Assembly (NCBI RefSeq): GCF_003917135.1
Contig: NZ_RPDI01000001.1
Span: 62,001-126,000, forward strand
DNA: 64,000 nt
Direction of reading: 5' to 3'
Source: Leucobacter chromiireducens
GTDB lineage: Bacteria > Actinomycetota > Actinomycetes > Actinomycetales > Microbacteriaceae
The notes under the pieces were generated by a model. The model saw only the letters and a list, made by a program, of their open reading frames with translations, had not been told where the DNA came from and did no database searches. Positions 1 to 8,469 of this stretch are shown here, piece by piece. The number at the start of each line of letters is the position of its first letter. The stretch's first letter is position 1. A program made the translations under genes and the position numbers.

Positions 1-587
1 CGCGGCGCGGCGGCTCAGACGCGCCGCTCGGGGTGGGGCGCTGGCACCTGCCGCGCTGGATTCCGGTGCTCGCGCACAACGTCGCGGTGATCCTGATCGC
101 GTACCAGCTCTGCGTGATCTACGTGACCAGCGCACTCTGGAAACTGCAGGGAACCACCTGGGTGTCCGGGGTCGCCGCCTACTACCCGCTGCAGCTCGAG
201 GAGCTCACGCTCTTCCCGTGGCTGAACCACCTCGCCTGGCAGTTCACCCCGGCCGTGTTCGTCGCCTCATGGCTGAGCGTCTACGGGCAACTCCTGTTCC
301 CCCTGTTCCTGCTGCACCGGTGGACACGCATCCTCGGCCTCGTGCTCGTCACCGGCATGCACGCGTCGATTGGGATCCTGCTCGCGCTCCCGTGGTTCTC
401 GCTCATGATGATCCTCGGCGACATGATCTTCATCCGCGATCAGACCTGGGAACGCGTGAGCGGGTGGGTGCGGGAACGCCTGCCGTTGCGGCGGCGCAGG
501 CCCGCGCCACCGTCCGCCGCCCCGCCCGCCGAGCCCACCGCAGCGCCAGGAACCGAGCTGGGTGAGGCGGTTCCGGCACTCACGTGA
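1..587 (+). CDS. HTTM-like multi-pass membrane protein, C-terminal part (5' truncated by window)
   Basis: The reading frame is already open at base 3 and continues through the internal GTG at 33, so the true start lies upstream of the window. The visible part has several hydrophobic helices (VAVILIAYQLCVIYVTSALW, ILGLVLVTGMHASIGILLAL and others) and a basic, proline/alanine-rich cytoplasmic tail after the RERLPLRRRR stretch. The WKLQGTTWVSG and LTLFPWLNHLAW segments and the late helix ending in an LGDMIFI-type motif resemble HTTM proteins (horizontally transferred transmembrane, related to vitamin K-dependent carboxylase membrane domains and SdpB). Its function is unknown. The family call is from pattern memory only. 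Confidence 0.6.
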   Translation, partial: RRGGSDAPLGVGRWHLPRWIPVLAHNVAVILIAYQLCVIYVTSALWKLQGTTWVSGVAAYYPLQLEELTLFPWLNHLAWQFTPAVFVASWLSVYGQLLFPLFLLHRWTRILGLVLVTGMHASIGILLALPWFSLMMILGDMIFIRDQTWERVSGWVRERLPLRRRRPAPPSAAPPAEPTAAPGTELGEAVPALT

Positions 588-630
588 CATACTCTCGAGA
601 AGAGAGATGGGCACGCAAGGGGAGGCGACC

Positions 631-1455
631 ATGGGTGGAGTGGCGAGCGCTGACGCGCTGAGCGGAGACGTGATCCAGCGCAACGCGGTCGTGGTGCGTG
701 GGCCGGAGGGCGCGCCGTTCATGGTGTTCGCGCACGGCTACGGCACCAACCAGTCCACCTGGGCCGCGGTCGCCGAGCACTTCACCGCCGAGTACCGCGT
801 GGTGCTCTTCGACTACGTGGGATCCGGCGCATCCGACCTCACCGCATACGACGAGCAGCGCTACGACTCCTACGACGGCTACGCCGCCGACCTCGTCGAG
901 GTGCTCGACGCCGTTGGTGCGCGCGACGCGATCCTCGTCGCGCACTCCGCGAGCGGGATGATCGGCGCGCTCGCCGCAATCACCCGACCGGAGCTGTTCT
1001 CCCGCCTCATCATGGTGTCGCCGTCGCCGCGCTACGTGAACGACGACGGCTACGAGGGCGGATTCTCGCGGGAGGACGTGCTCGGGCTCATCGACGCGAT
1101 CGACGCGAACCAGCCCAGCTGGGCGGCCTCGCTCGCGCCGGCGGTGACGGCGCGGGAGGACCGCCCGGACGTCACCGACCGCGTACGTGAGCTGTTCACG
1201 ACCACACCGCAGCGCGTCGCCAAGCACTTCGCGCGCGTCGTGTTCTTCAGCGACATGCGCAGCCGGCTGCACGAAATCCCGACGCCGAGCGTGATCCTGC
1301 AGTCCGCGGGCGACATCATCTGCCCGCCGCACATCGGCGAGTACCTGCGCGACCGGATCCCGCAGAGCACGCTCGTGCAGCTCGAATCGGCCGGCCACTT
1401 CGTGCACCTCACGGAGCCTGAGCTGGTGATGGGACACATCCGGGCCGCGCTGTGA
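631..1455 (+). CDS. RsbQ-like alpha/beta hydrolase (sensor-cofactor hydrolase)
   Basis: A 274-residue alpha/beta hydrolase that closely follows the RsbQ pattern: VQRN-like N-terminus, FAHGYGTNQSTW oxyanion region, VLFDYVGSGASDL, and the nucleophile elbow AHSASG with Ser106. The triad is completed by Asp228 (SAGDII) and His256 (AGHFVHL). RsbQ proteins are about 270 residues. In Bacillus, RsbQ acts with the PAS phosphatase RsbP in energy-stress signalling and is thought to supply a small hydrophobic ligand to the PAS domain. The ATG at 631 was chosen because AGGGGAGG lies just upstream; a longer in-frame start at 562 would overlap the previous gene. A TACTCT box at 590-595 is a possible -10. 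The next gene overlaps by 4 nt and starts with a PAS domain, so the two very probably form one signalling module. Confidence 0.85.
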   Translation: MGGVASADALSGDVIQRNAVVVRGPEGAPFMVFAHGYGTNQSTWAAVAEHFTAEYRVVLFDYVGSGASDLTAYDEQRYDSYDGYAADLVEVLDAVGARDAILVAHSASGMIGALAAITRPELFSRLIMVSPSPRYVNDDGYEGGFSREDVLGLIDAIDANQPSWAASLAPAVTAREDRPDVTDRVRELFTTTPQRVAKHFARVVFFSDMRSRLHEIPTPSVILQSAGDIICPPHIGEYLRDRIPQSTLVQLESAGHFVHLTEPELVMGHIRAAL

Positions 1456-2945
1456 CGGCTGAGCCTCTCGACACGAGCGGCAGGGCAGCACCACCGACTC
1501 CGGCGGCGGAGACCGCGCACGACCTCCTGCGCGAGAGCCCCGTCGCGCTCCTCGCCGTCGACACCAATGGGCAGGTGCTCGCGCACAACGACGCACTGCG
1601 ACGCTGGGTGGGCGGTCCGGACGATCCGGAGCGGCTCGAGGGGCGCAACCTCGTGGAGTGGCTGACCCCAGCAGCGCGCCTGTTCTACGAGTCGCGGGTG
1701 CTGCCGCAGCTGTTCGAGACCGGTTGCGTGCGAGAGATCATGCTCGAGTTGCGCGCGAGCGACGGCTCCGCCCGCCCGACACTGTGCACCGCGGATCTCC
1801 GCACCACCGCGGCGGGGCGGCGCGTCGTGCACATCGCGGCGTTCGACGCGACCGAGCGTATCGCCTTCGAGCGCGAGCTCGTTGCCGCCCGCCGCGAGGC
1901 CGAGCTCGCACAGGAGCGACTTGACGTGCTGCACGGCGCCACCAGCGCGCTCGCGGTCGCCGCCGGACTGGACGACCTCGGTGAGGCCCTGGTGCGTGCC
2001 GCAACCCGCGCCACGAACGCGGGGTGGGTCCGCGTCACGCTCGTCGATCACGAGCGCACGGGGGCCGGGGGAGCGCTTCGCAGCTGGGGATCAGCGCCAC
2101 CGGCAGAACCCGAGCTCAGCGCCGTCCAGGAACTCCCCGATCCCGATCAGCTGGTGTGCCACGATGCCGCCGAGCTGCGTGCACTCGGCTCGGAGGAGGC
2201 CGCGCGGCTGGCGGGCGCCGGCGTCGAGGCGCTCGTGGTGACCCCGATCGTGCGAGAGTCGACCGCAGACCACCCGGTGTTCGGGGAGATTCGCTGCTGG
2301 TTTCGGCGGCCGCGCGCGCTCGACGCCCACGAGCTCGACACGCTCCAGTCGGTCGCGGCGCAGGCGGAGCGCGTGCTCGAACACCTCCAGTTGCAGGCGC
2401 AACTGCGCCACCGGGCGCTGCACGATGGGCTGACCGGGCTGCCCAACCGCGTGCTGTTCGCCGAGCGGCTCGAGCAGCTGCTCGCGACCGCCGCGCGCAC
2501 GGGGGAGGCCTGCGCCGTCCTCTTCATCGACCTCGACGGCTTCAAAGCGATCAACGACGGGGCCGGGCACGCCGCGGGCGACGAGGTGCTGCGCGCGGTG
2601 GCCGCGCGGCTGCGCGCGAGCTGCCGCGCGGGAGACACCGTGAGCCGGTTGGGCGGCGACGAGTTCGTCGTCGCCGTGAGCGGCGCCACCAACGCGGCCG
2701 TGACCGCGCTCGCGGAACGCATCCGCACCGCGGTGCGGATGCCCCTCGACACCGTGGTGCGTGGGGCGGCGCTCTCCTCGAGCGTCGGGGTGGCGCGGTG
2801 GGAGCCGACGAGCACCGGTCGCGCTCCCACCGTCGACGGGCTGATGCACGCCGCCGACGCGGCGATGTACGCCGCGAAGAACCGCGGCAAGGACGCGGTG
2901 ATCGTGCGCGAGTGGGGCGAGCGGGGCGAACTGGCGGAGGGGTGA
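1452..2945 (+). CDS. PAS-GAF-GGDEF diguanylate cyclase, probable RsbQ partner
   Basis: 497 residues from a GTG that overlaps the stop of the RsbQ-like gene. An N-terminal PAS domain (about 22-140; LLAVDTNGQVLAHNDALRRW, then HIAAFDATERIAFERE) is followed by a short helical linker, a GAF-like domain (about 160-312) and a GGDEF domain (about 325-490). The catalytic signature GGDEF is intact at 401-405. An inhibitory-site RxxD (RAGD, 392-395) sits at the canonical five-residue spacing before it, so the enzyme should make c-di-GMP and be product-inhibited. No membrane segment or EAL domain was seen. Translational coupling to the hydrolase suggests that the hydrolase controls the PAS input. The signal itself is unknown. 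Confidence 0.85.
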   Translation: MTAEPLDTSGRAAPPTPAAETAHDLLRESPVALLAVDTNGQVLAHNDALRRWVGGPDDPERLEGRNLVEWLTPAARLFYESRVLPQLFETGCVREIMLELRASDGSARPTLCTADLRTTAAGRRVVHIAAFDATERIAFERELVAARREAELAQERLDVLHGATSALAVAAGLDDLGEALVRAATRATNAGWVRVTLVDHERTGAGGALRSWGSAPPAEPELSAVQELPDPDQLVCHDAAELRALGSEEAARLAGAGVEALVVTPIVRESTADHPVFGEIRCWFRRPRALDAHELDTLQSVAAQAERVLEHLQLQAQLRHRALHDGLTGLPNRVLFAERLEQLLATAARTGEACAVLFIDLDGFKAINDGAGHAAGDEVLRAVAARLRASCRAGDTVSRLGGDEFVVAVSGATNAAVTALAERIRTAVRMPLDTVVRGAALSSSVGVARWEPTSTGRAPTVDGLMHAADAAMYAAKNRGKDAVIVREWGERGELAEG

Positions 2946-2949
2946 GCCC

Positions 2950-3013
2950 CGCCCGCGCGCCCCGCTCGCGCGCCCCGCTCGCCCCGCGCGCCCCGCTCGC
3001 CCCGCGCGCCCCG
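2950..3013. repeat. GC-only tandem repeat between convergent genes
   Basis: The gap between the diguanylate cyclase stop and the surface-protein stop consists of near-identical units of about 15-18 bases built on CGCGCGCCCCGCTCGCC. The copy number may vary by slippage. No clear terminator hairpin with a T-run is present. Confidence 0.6.
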
Positions 3014-5179
3014 CTAGCGCTCGGCGCGCGCCCGCCTGGTCAGCAGCGCCGCGGCGCCGGCCGTGAGCAGCAGCCCCGCGATCCCGATCCCGAGGCCGGG
3101 CAGCGCGCCACCGGTCACGGGCAAGCCTGTGGGCTGCGCGGCTGAGCCGGGTTTCCCCGGCTCAGCCGGCCGGGTTGGCTCGCTTGGTTCGCTCGGCGTT
3201 GCCGGCTCGGTGGGCTCACCCGGTTCGGTCGGAGGCGTTGGATCGACCGGCGTGCTCGGGGTCGACGCCGCGATGCGCACGGTCTGCGCCGGATCAGCGA
3301 GGTCCTCGTGCACCGCGATCGGCTCGCCCGCAGCGGTATCACCAACGAAGAGCCGCTCGAACGCCACCAGCTGGCGGCCCGCGTAACCGCTCGGCACCAC
3401 GAACGTGACGTCGACCGACCCGTTCGCTTCGGTGGGCACGAAAGTCACGCTTCCGGTGATCCCGGTCGGCTCGCCGGAGGCGCGGTCGACGAGCTTCCCG
3501 GCGAGCGTCACCTGGACGCCCGGCTCGAGGTTGCGGTACGCGACGGTGTCGATCAGGGTGCCGCCTGCGGAGCCGAGGACGCGGTCGCCGTCGGCCGAGT
3601 CGGTGAGGGAGGTCCCGATGGCCGGGGCGCGCGTGATCGGGGCCGCCTCGATCGTGACGGTCTGCGCGGCGTCGGCGAGATCCTCGTGCACGGCGACGGT
3701 AGTCCACCCGGTCTCGGTGTCGGCTGCGCGCACGCGGAGCTGCTCGAACGCGACGAGCGAGGTGCCGGCGTAGCCCGTGGGGATCACGAAGGACACCTCG
3801 ACGGAGCCGGCGCTCGCGGTGGGGACGAACTCGGTCAGCGCGGTGATGCCGGTGCCGCGGCCATCACGCTGGTCCATCAGCTCGCCGAACACCGTGTACG
3901 ACTGGCCGACGGTGAGGTTGCGGTACGCGACCGTGTCGACGACGGTGCCGCCGTTCCACGGCAGGACGCGGTCGCCGTCGGCGAGATCGACGAGCGAGGT
4001 GCCGATCGCCGGATCCTCCACGCGCACGTCCGCGAAGGTGATCTCGGCGCCAGCCTGCACCGTGGTCTCGCGCTCGGACTCGACCGCGGAGAAGACCTGG
4101 CACAGGGTGTCGCCGGCAAAACGGAAGCTCTGCGCGAACCCGATGTTCTCGATCACCGGCGGCGTGCCGGCCACCTCGATTGCGGCGGTGCCGGCGTCGG
4201 GGCGCACCACGCACAGCGTGACCTCTGCCGGAAGCGCGGCATCGGCGTCGACGACGAGGGTCGAACCGGTCAGCGTCGCCGGCCCGTCGCAGACTGTCGC
4301 GGTGCCGCCGGAGACCGACAGCTGCAGCGGTGATCCGGCCAGGGTGGTGGTGAGCTGCACGCGCGCCTCGGTGCCGGTGGCGACGGCCGCGGCCGGGCCG
4401 CTCGCGGTGAGCAGCGACGCGGTGTCGCCGCCGATGATCTCGAGGATGCGCTGCTGCGTCTCATCGCTCATGTTCGCGGCGCAGAACGTGAGCGCGGAAG
4501 ATCGCTCGGGGTTGTCGATGCAGTGCACGAGGTTCTGACGCAGCGTGCGCGACTCCGCCGTCGCGTTATTCGCGACCGTGTTGGCCGCCACTGTGCCACC
4601 GGAGCCGTTGGGTCCGGCGAGCACCGGCAGGTCGTTCTGGATGATGTAGGCCTGGAGCTTCTGCTGATCCGCGGTGAGTCGGGTGTCCGGCTCGACGTGC
4701 GTCAGTCCGGGGAGCACCGTGTCCCGGCGCTCGAGCTGACCGGCAGCGTTCGTCCAGCCGCAGCTCGACGCGCGATCGTAGGTGCAGTAGATCCACGACG
4801 AGACGGGACCCCCGGCCGCCGCGACGTAGCGCGTGGCGCACAGTGGGTTCGCCGCATACTGCGAGCCCGAGGAGGTCCAGCCGCTCCGGCCGCTGTTGTT
4901 GTAGAGCACCACCGGCGTGCCCGCGTTGTAGTCGGTGAGCCGCTGGCCGAACACGCGCAGCAGGTTGGTGACGGGCCCGCCGTCCGCGTCGACGGCTGGG
5001 TTTCCCGGCGTGCCCTCGCACAGCGGTGCGATGAACTCCTCCGTGACCGGCGACACCGGGCCCTCGGCATGCGCGCTCGGCGCCGTCGCAAGCGGCGCGA
5101 CGAGCACGCCAATCGCGAGGAGGGCGGTGCCCAGCCACCCGGTGATTCTTCCTGCGTGTCCAACTGTGCGGGTCGTCAT
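3014..5179 (-). CDS. LPXTG-anchored VaFE-repeat surface protein
   Basis: 721 residues. It has a signal peptide (TGWLGTALLAIGVLVAP, cut near SAHA-EG), a cysteine-containing N-terminal domain of about 200 residues, and a middle domain of unknown type. Two tandem VaFE repeats (about 395-520 and 522-638) each carry DTVAYRNL near the start and the VAFE box late (SLVAFEQL, QLVAFERL), followed by VHEDLAD. A Pro/Glu/Thr-rich linker leads to the sortase signal LPVTG at 686-690, a hydrophobic helix and a basic tail. Such proteins are covalently attached to peptidoglycan and act as pilins or adhesins, with isopeptide bonds likely in the repeats. The start at 5179 has AGGGG upstream. The N-terminal domain might be a thioester-type adhesion domain, but I cannot confirm its Cys-Gln pair. 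No sortase gene is adjacent. Confidence 0.8.
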   Translation of the reverse strand: MTTRTVGHAGRITGWLGTALLAIGVLVAPLATAPSAHAEGPVSPVTEEFIAPLCEGTPGNPAVDADGGPVTNLLRVFGQRLTDYNAGTPVVLYNNSGRSGWTSSGSQYAANPLCATRYVAAAGGPVSSWIYCTYDRASSCGWTNAAGQLERRDTVLPGLTHVEPDTRLTADQQKLQAYIIQNDLPVLAGPNGSGGTVAANTVANNATAESRTLRQNLVHCIDNPERSSALTFCAANMSDETQQRILEIIGGDTASLLTASGPAAAVATGTEARVQLTTTLAGSPLQLSVSGGTATVCDGPATLTGSTLVVDADAALPAEVTLCVVRPDAGTAAIEVAGTPPVIENIGFAQSFRFAGDTLCQVFSAVESERETTVQAGAEITFADVRVEDPAIGTSLVDLADGDRVLPWNGGTVVDTVAYRNLTVGQSYTVFGELMDQRDGRGTGITALTEFVPTASAGSVEVSFVIPTGYAGTSLVAFEQLRVRAADTETGWTTVAVHEDLADAAQTVTIEAAPITRAPAIGTSLTDSADGDRVLGSAGGTLIDTVAYRNLEPGVQVTLAGKLVDRASGEPTGITGSVTFVPTEANGSVDVTFVVPSGYAGRQLVAFERLFVGDTAAGEPIAVHEDLADPAQTVRIAASTPSTPVDPTPPTEPGEPTEPATPSEPSEPTRPAEPGKPGSAAQPTGLPVTGGALPGLGIGIAGLLLTAGAAALLTRRARAER

Positions 5180-5376
5180 CGTGTGCCCCTCATCCCTGTG
5201 CGGTGAGCGCGTCCGCGTGCACAACGCAGCGCGCTCCGGTCCTCTCTGACCAGGGGTAGGGTACCCACGGGCACGCGCCGGGGCCGAGCGCCGCAGCGCG
5301 AATGACCCGCGTATGGGGGTCACTGGCGGCGGGGCGGCGCGGGACGGCGCGGGACGGCGCGGGGCCGCGGCGCGAG

Positions 5377-6042
5377 CTACCCCTCGCTCGGCAGGGACGG
5401 GTCGAGGTAGCCGTCCGCCCACGCCACGCGCCCGTAGTCGAGCTTCGAGCGGACCGGGATCCCCACCGAGGCGTACTTCTTCTTGACCCGGTCGAGGTAC
5501 TGCTTCGCGGTTTCGCGGCCGATGTTCATCGCGGCCGCGAGCTCGTCGACGCTCAGCCCGGACGCGTAGAGCACGAGCGCGCGCTCCTCCTGCACGCTGA
5601 GCGCCGGGCGCTCCGGGTCGCCCGCGATCACCGAGGCGAGCTCCGTGGTCATCCACTCGTCGCCGCCGAGCACAGCGGCGACGGCGGCGAGAATGTCGTC
5701 CTCGCTGTCGCGCTTGCCCACGATGCCAGACACCCCGGCGCGCACGACCTGGCGCACGAGCGCGGGCGACGCGAGCGCGGACAGCACGAGCACCTTCAGC
5801 CCGCCCTTGACCAGCACCTCGATCTGAGCCGGGTTGACGCTCGGCTGCCGGTCGACCATGAGGTCGAGGAGCAGGAGGTGCGGGCGCTCCGCGCGCGGAG
5901 CCGCCTCCGCCCACCGCGTGAACTCCGGGGCCGATTCCCCGCTGAAGACGATCTCGTACCCGCCGGCGCGCGCGAGGAGCTCCTCGGTGCGCGTGCGCTG
6001 CAGGAGGTGGTCCTCGACGATCGCGATGCGTGCGGTGGTCAT
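5377..6042 (-). CDS. NarL/FixJ-type response regulator
   Basis: 221 residues. The receiver domain (1-125) has the acidic pocket VEDH and a phospho-acceptor Asp60 in LLLLDLMVD. It is followed by a LuxR-type helix-turn-helix (about 150-215; LSVQEERALVLYASGLSVDELAAAMNIGRETAKQYLDRVKKKY, cited only in outline). The start at 6042 overlaps the upstream kinase gene by 4 nt, so the two are translationally coupled and form a two-component pair. The target genes are unknown. The adjacent surface-protein gene, on the same strand 197 nt downstream, is a candidate. Confidence 0.85.
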   Translation of the reverse strand: MTTARIAIVEDHLLQRTRTEELLARAGGYEIVFSGESAPEFTRWAEAAPRAERPHLLLLDLMVDRQPSVNPAQIEVLVKGGLKVLVLSALASPALVRQVVRAGVSGIVGKRDSEDDILAAVAAVLGGDEWMTTELASVIAGDPERPALSVQEERALVLYASGLSVDELAAAMNIGRETAKQYLDRVKKKYASVGIPVRSKLDYGRVAWADGYLDPSLPSEG

Positions 6043-8396
6043 TGCGTGTCCCTTCCCGGCGGCCGAACCGCCGCGCTGGTGAGTGAATCGGCGGGGCCGA
6101 AATCGATTTCGAGGAGCTCGGTGTCCCCGAGTCGTACGAGGCTCGCGCGCTCGACGAGGTGCGCCGGTGCGCGCAGCGCCTGGCCGGTGAGGGTGAGCTG
6201 CAGGCCGTCCTCGGTGGGGAACAGGGTCGCGGTCAGCGGGCGTCCGGCACGCTCGGCGGTGAGGTTCTCGGTGACCGCAGCCCCGATGTCGCGAGCGACC
6301 CGTTCGTCGGCCGCGTCGCGATCGCCGAGCCGCAGCCTGAACGGGATCCCGAGCGCGCGGGCGCGGCTGAGTGTCGGCATGATCACCGCGCCGAGGTGCA
6401 CGAGGGATGGGGGGATCTGCACGAGCTGGCGGAGGTAGCGTTCTTCCTCGTCGCAGGCGGCGCGTGTCGCAGGGTCGGCCACCGCCAGCTCGCCGTCTCG
6501 GATCCCGCGCAGGAGCGATTCGGCGGAGTCGAGCCCGGACTCGATCCAACGCCGGAAGCTCTCCTGTGAGCCGAGCTCGAGCTCGCTGCCGAGTCTGGCC
6601 GCAAACGTCGCGCGCCGTGCCGCCGCCTCGGTCTCGGAGAGTCGGCGCACGAAGCCCTGGAACAGGATCCAGACGCCGGAGAATCCGAGGCCGACGACCC
6701 CGGCGACCAGCACGATCACCGCGGCCGTCGCTGAGCGCGGCAGCACCGATGCGGCGAGCCCCAGCACGAGCCCGCCCCAGGCCACCGCGGTGGCGACCCG
6801 CCAGCCGCGCCCGCGTCCGGTCGACAGGAACAGGACAAACGGGGCGGTCGGGGCGAGCGCCTGCCAGTGGTTCGCGCCGACGGTGCCGTACGCGGTCGCG
6901 CGTGCACCGAGAGCGAACACGACGAGCGTGCCGACGAGGAGCAGCAGCGGCAGCACGACATGTCCGCGGCGCAGCGCCGGGACGCGACTGAGCCCCACCG
7001 CGGCGAGCATCACTCCGATCATGGGGAAGAGTGCTGCCCCCTCGTTGGTGCCCCCGGTGGCGGCGAGGACCACGCTCACGACGGTCGCCCCGACGGCCCA
7101 GTAGTCGCCCGCGCGCCGCTGCACGGTCGCGGCCGACGCGGTGAGCTCGGGATCCGCGGCCGCCGAGGCGCCGGTCGGAGCGTCCGCCGTGGCACCCGCC
7201 TGGGCCGCCGCTGGCGTCGCGACGCGGGGCACCGTGAGCGCGACCGACGTGCCGGTGCCTCGGCCGCTGCGCACCGCTGCGGTGAAGCCGTGATCGATCG
7301 CGCGCTGCCGGATCGATGCGGCGACACCGCGGCCCGGCGTCGCCTCGCCGTCGAACCCCACCCCGTCGTCGCGCACGCTCACGCAGAACTCGGCGTCGCT
7401 GGTGGTGACCTCAATGTCGATGTGATCGGCCCCGGAGTGCTTCGTCGCGTTCGTCACCGCTTCACGCACGCAGCCGACGAGCGCGTCGATCACGGCAGGA
7501 GAGAGCCCCGCTCCGGCGCTGGCGATCTCGCCGTCGTCGGCCCCGTGGCGCCTGATCGGGAGTCCGGGCTGGGCAAACAGGTCGAGGAGCTGCGCGCTGC
7601 GCGCCGTGCGGGAGCCCCTGAGCTCACCGAGCAGCGCGGCGTCGCGGGCGCACTGGGCACGCACTTGCCCGGCCTCCCTCGTCCCTGCCCCCGCTGCGGC
7701 GATGGCCGCGAACGTGTTGATCGCGGTGTCGTGCAGCACGCGCGCGTTCTCGGCGAGCCGCGCGCTCTGCCGCCTGAGCGACTCGCTGCGCAGCGCAGCG
7801 TCGTCAGCGTCACGCATGCTGGCGTCGGTCGCCGCGGCGTGCCCGAGCAGCGCGGACAGGCCGAGCCGGAGCGCCACGATGATCGAGGTCTGCGTCACCA
7901 CGGTCGACAGCGGCAGCTGGAACCCCCACTCGGGGAGCAGGATTAGCATCGCGGCCGAGGCGCTCATGGCGGCGCCGAGCACCACCCAGATCGCCGAGCG
8001 GCGGAGCACGAGGAGGCCCGCGATGCAGCTCGAGAAGTTGATCTGCCAGCACACGGCGAACGTGAGCGACGAGTCGAGATCGCCGCTCGCGAGGAAGCCG
8101 AGGACACCGGTGCCCACCATCGCGGGTGACAGCGCCGACCACAGCCGCGGCCACCGGAGCCCGCAGAGCGCCAGCGCAGCAACGAGCACCTGGACCACGG
8201 CGAGCGGGATCCCTGCTGCGCCGAGCGCGTAGAGGGTCACCGCGACCATGATGGCCTGCCATGCGGCGGCGGCGGCGAGGGCCACACGCGAGATCGAGCC
8301 GAGCAGCGATCGCGTTGCCCCGCCGGGGGCTGCCGGGGTGAGGCCGGCAGCATCGCTCGCGCCAATCGGCACGAGTAGTGAGCGCAGCGCGGTCAT
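6039..8396 (-). CDS. Membrane histidine kinase with a second, degenerate kinase half
   Basis: 785 residues. The first half has about five or six membrane helices (about 35-190) and a HisKA_3-type dimerisation helix with phospho-acceptor His222 (ARVLHDTAINTF). Its ATPase domain has N-box Asn317 (REAVTNATKHSG), G1 box DDGVGF at about 343-348 and GRGVAASIRQRA at about 356-366. From about residue 430 a second membrane bundle begins, followed by a cytoplasmic part (about 600-775). This looks like another DHp/ATPase pair but has no HD motif, N-box or G-boxes, so it is probably catalytically dead. One polypeptide thus holds an active and an inactive kinase unit. It pairs with the downstream response regulator. 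The ATG at 8396 has GAGGGGG immediately upstream. Confidence 0.8.
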   Translation of the reverse strand: MTALRSLLVPIGASDAAGLTPAAPGGATRSLLGSISRVALAAAAAWQAIMVAVTLYALGAAGIPLAVVQVLVAALALCGLRWPRLWSALSPAMVGTGVLGFLASGDLDSSLTFAVCWQINFSSCIAGLLVLRRSAIWVVLGAAMSASAAMLILLPEWGFQLPLSTVVTQTSIIVALRLGLSALLGHAAATDASMRDADDAALRSESLRRQSARLAENARVLHDTAINTFAAIAAAGAGTREAGQVRAQCARDAALLGELRGSRTARSAQLLDLFAQPGLPIRRHGADDGEIASAGAGLSPAVIDALVGCVREAVTNATKHSGADHIDIEVTTSDAEFCVSVRDDGVGFDGEATPGRGVAASIRQRAIDHGFTAAVRSGRGTGTSVALTVPRVATPAAAQAGATADAPTGASAAADPELTASAATVQRRAGDYWAVGATVVSVVLAATGGTNEGAALFPMIGVMLAAVGLSRVPALRRGHVVLPLLLLVGTLVVFALGARATAYGTVGANHWQALAPTAPFVLFLSTGRGRGWRVATAVAWGGLVLGLAASVLPRSATAAVIVLVAGVVGLGFSGVWILFQGFVRRLSETEAAARRATFAARLGSELELGSQESFRRWIESGLDSAESLLRGIRDGELAVADPATRAACDEEERYLRQLVQIPPSLVHLGAVIMPTLSRARALGIPFRLRLGDRDAADERVARDIGAAVTENLTAERAGRPLTATLFPTEDGLQLTLTGQALRAPAHLVERASLVRLGDTELLEIDFGPADSLTSAAVRPPGRDTQ

Positions 8397-8469
8397 CCCC
8401 CTCGATTCGTCCTCGGCCCCCCAGCCGGTGGTTCAGTCTAGCTCTTGCGAGCTCTTGGCGAGGGCCGGA

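Noticed and set aside
5320-5370. Possible ncRNA or promoter in the repeated GGGACGGCGC stretch upstream of the surface-protein gene
   Set aside because: The stretch is a short GC-only direct repeat with no consistent stem or -10/-35 pair that I could support.
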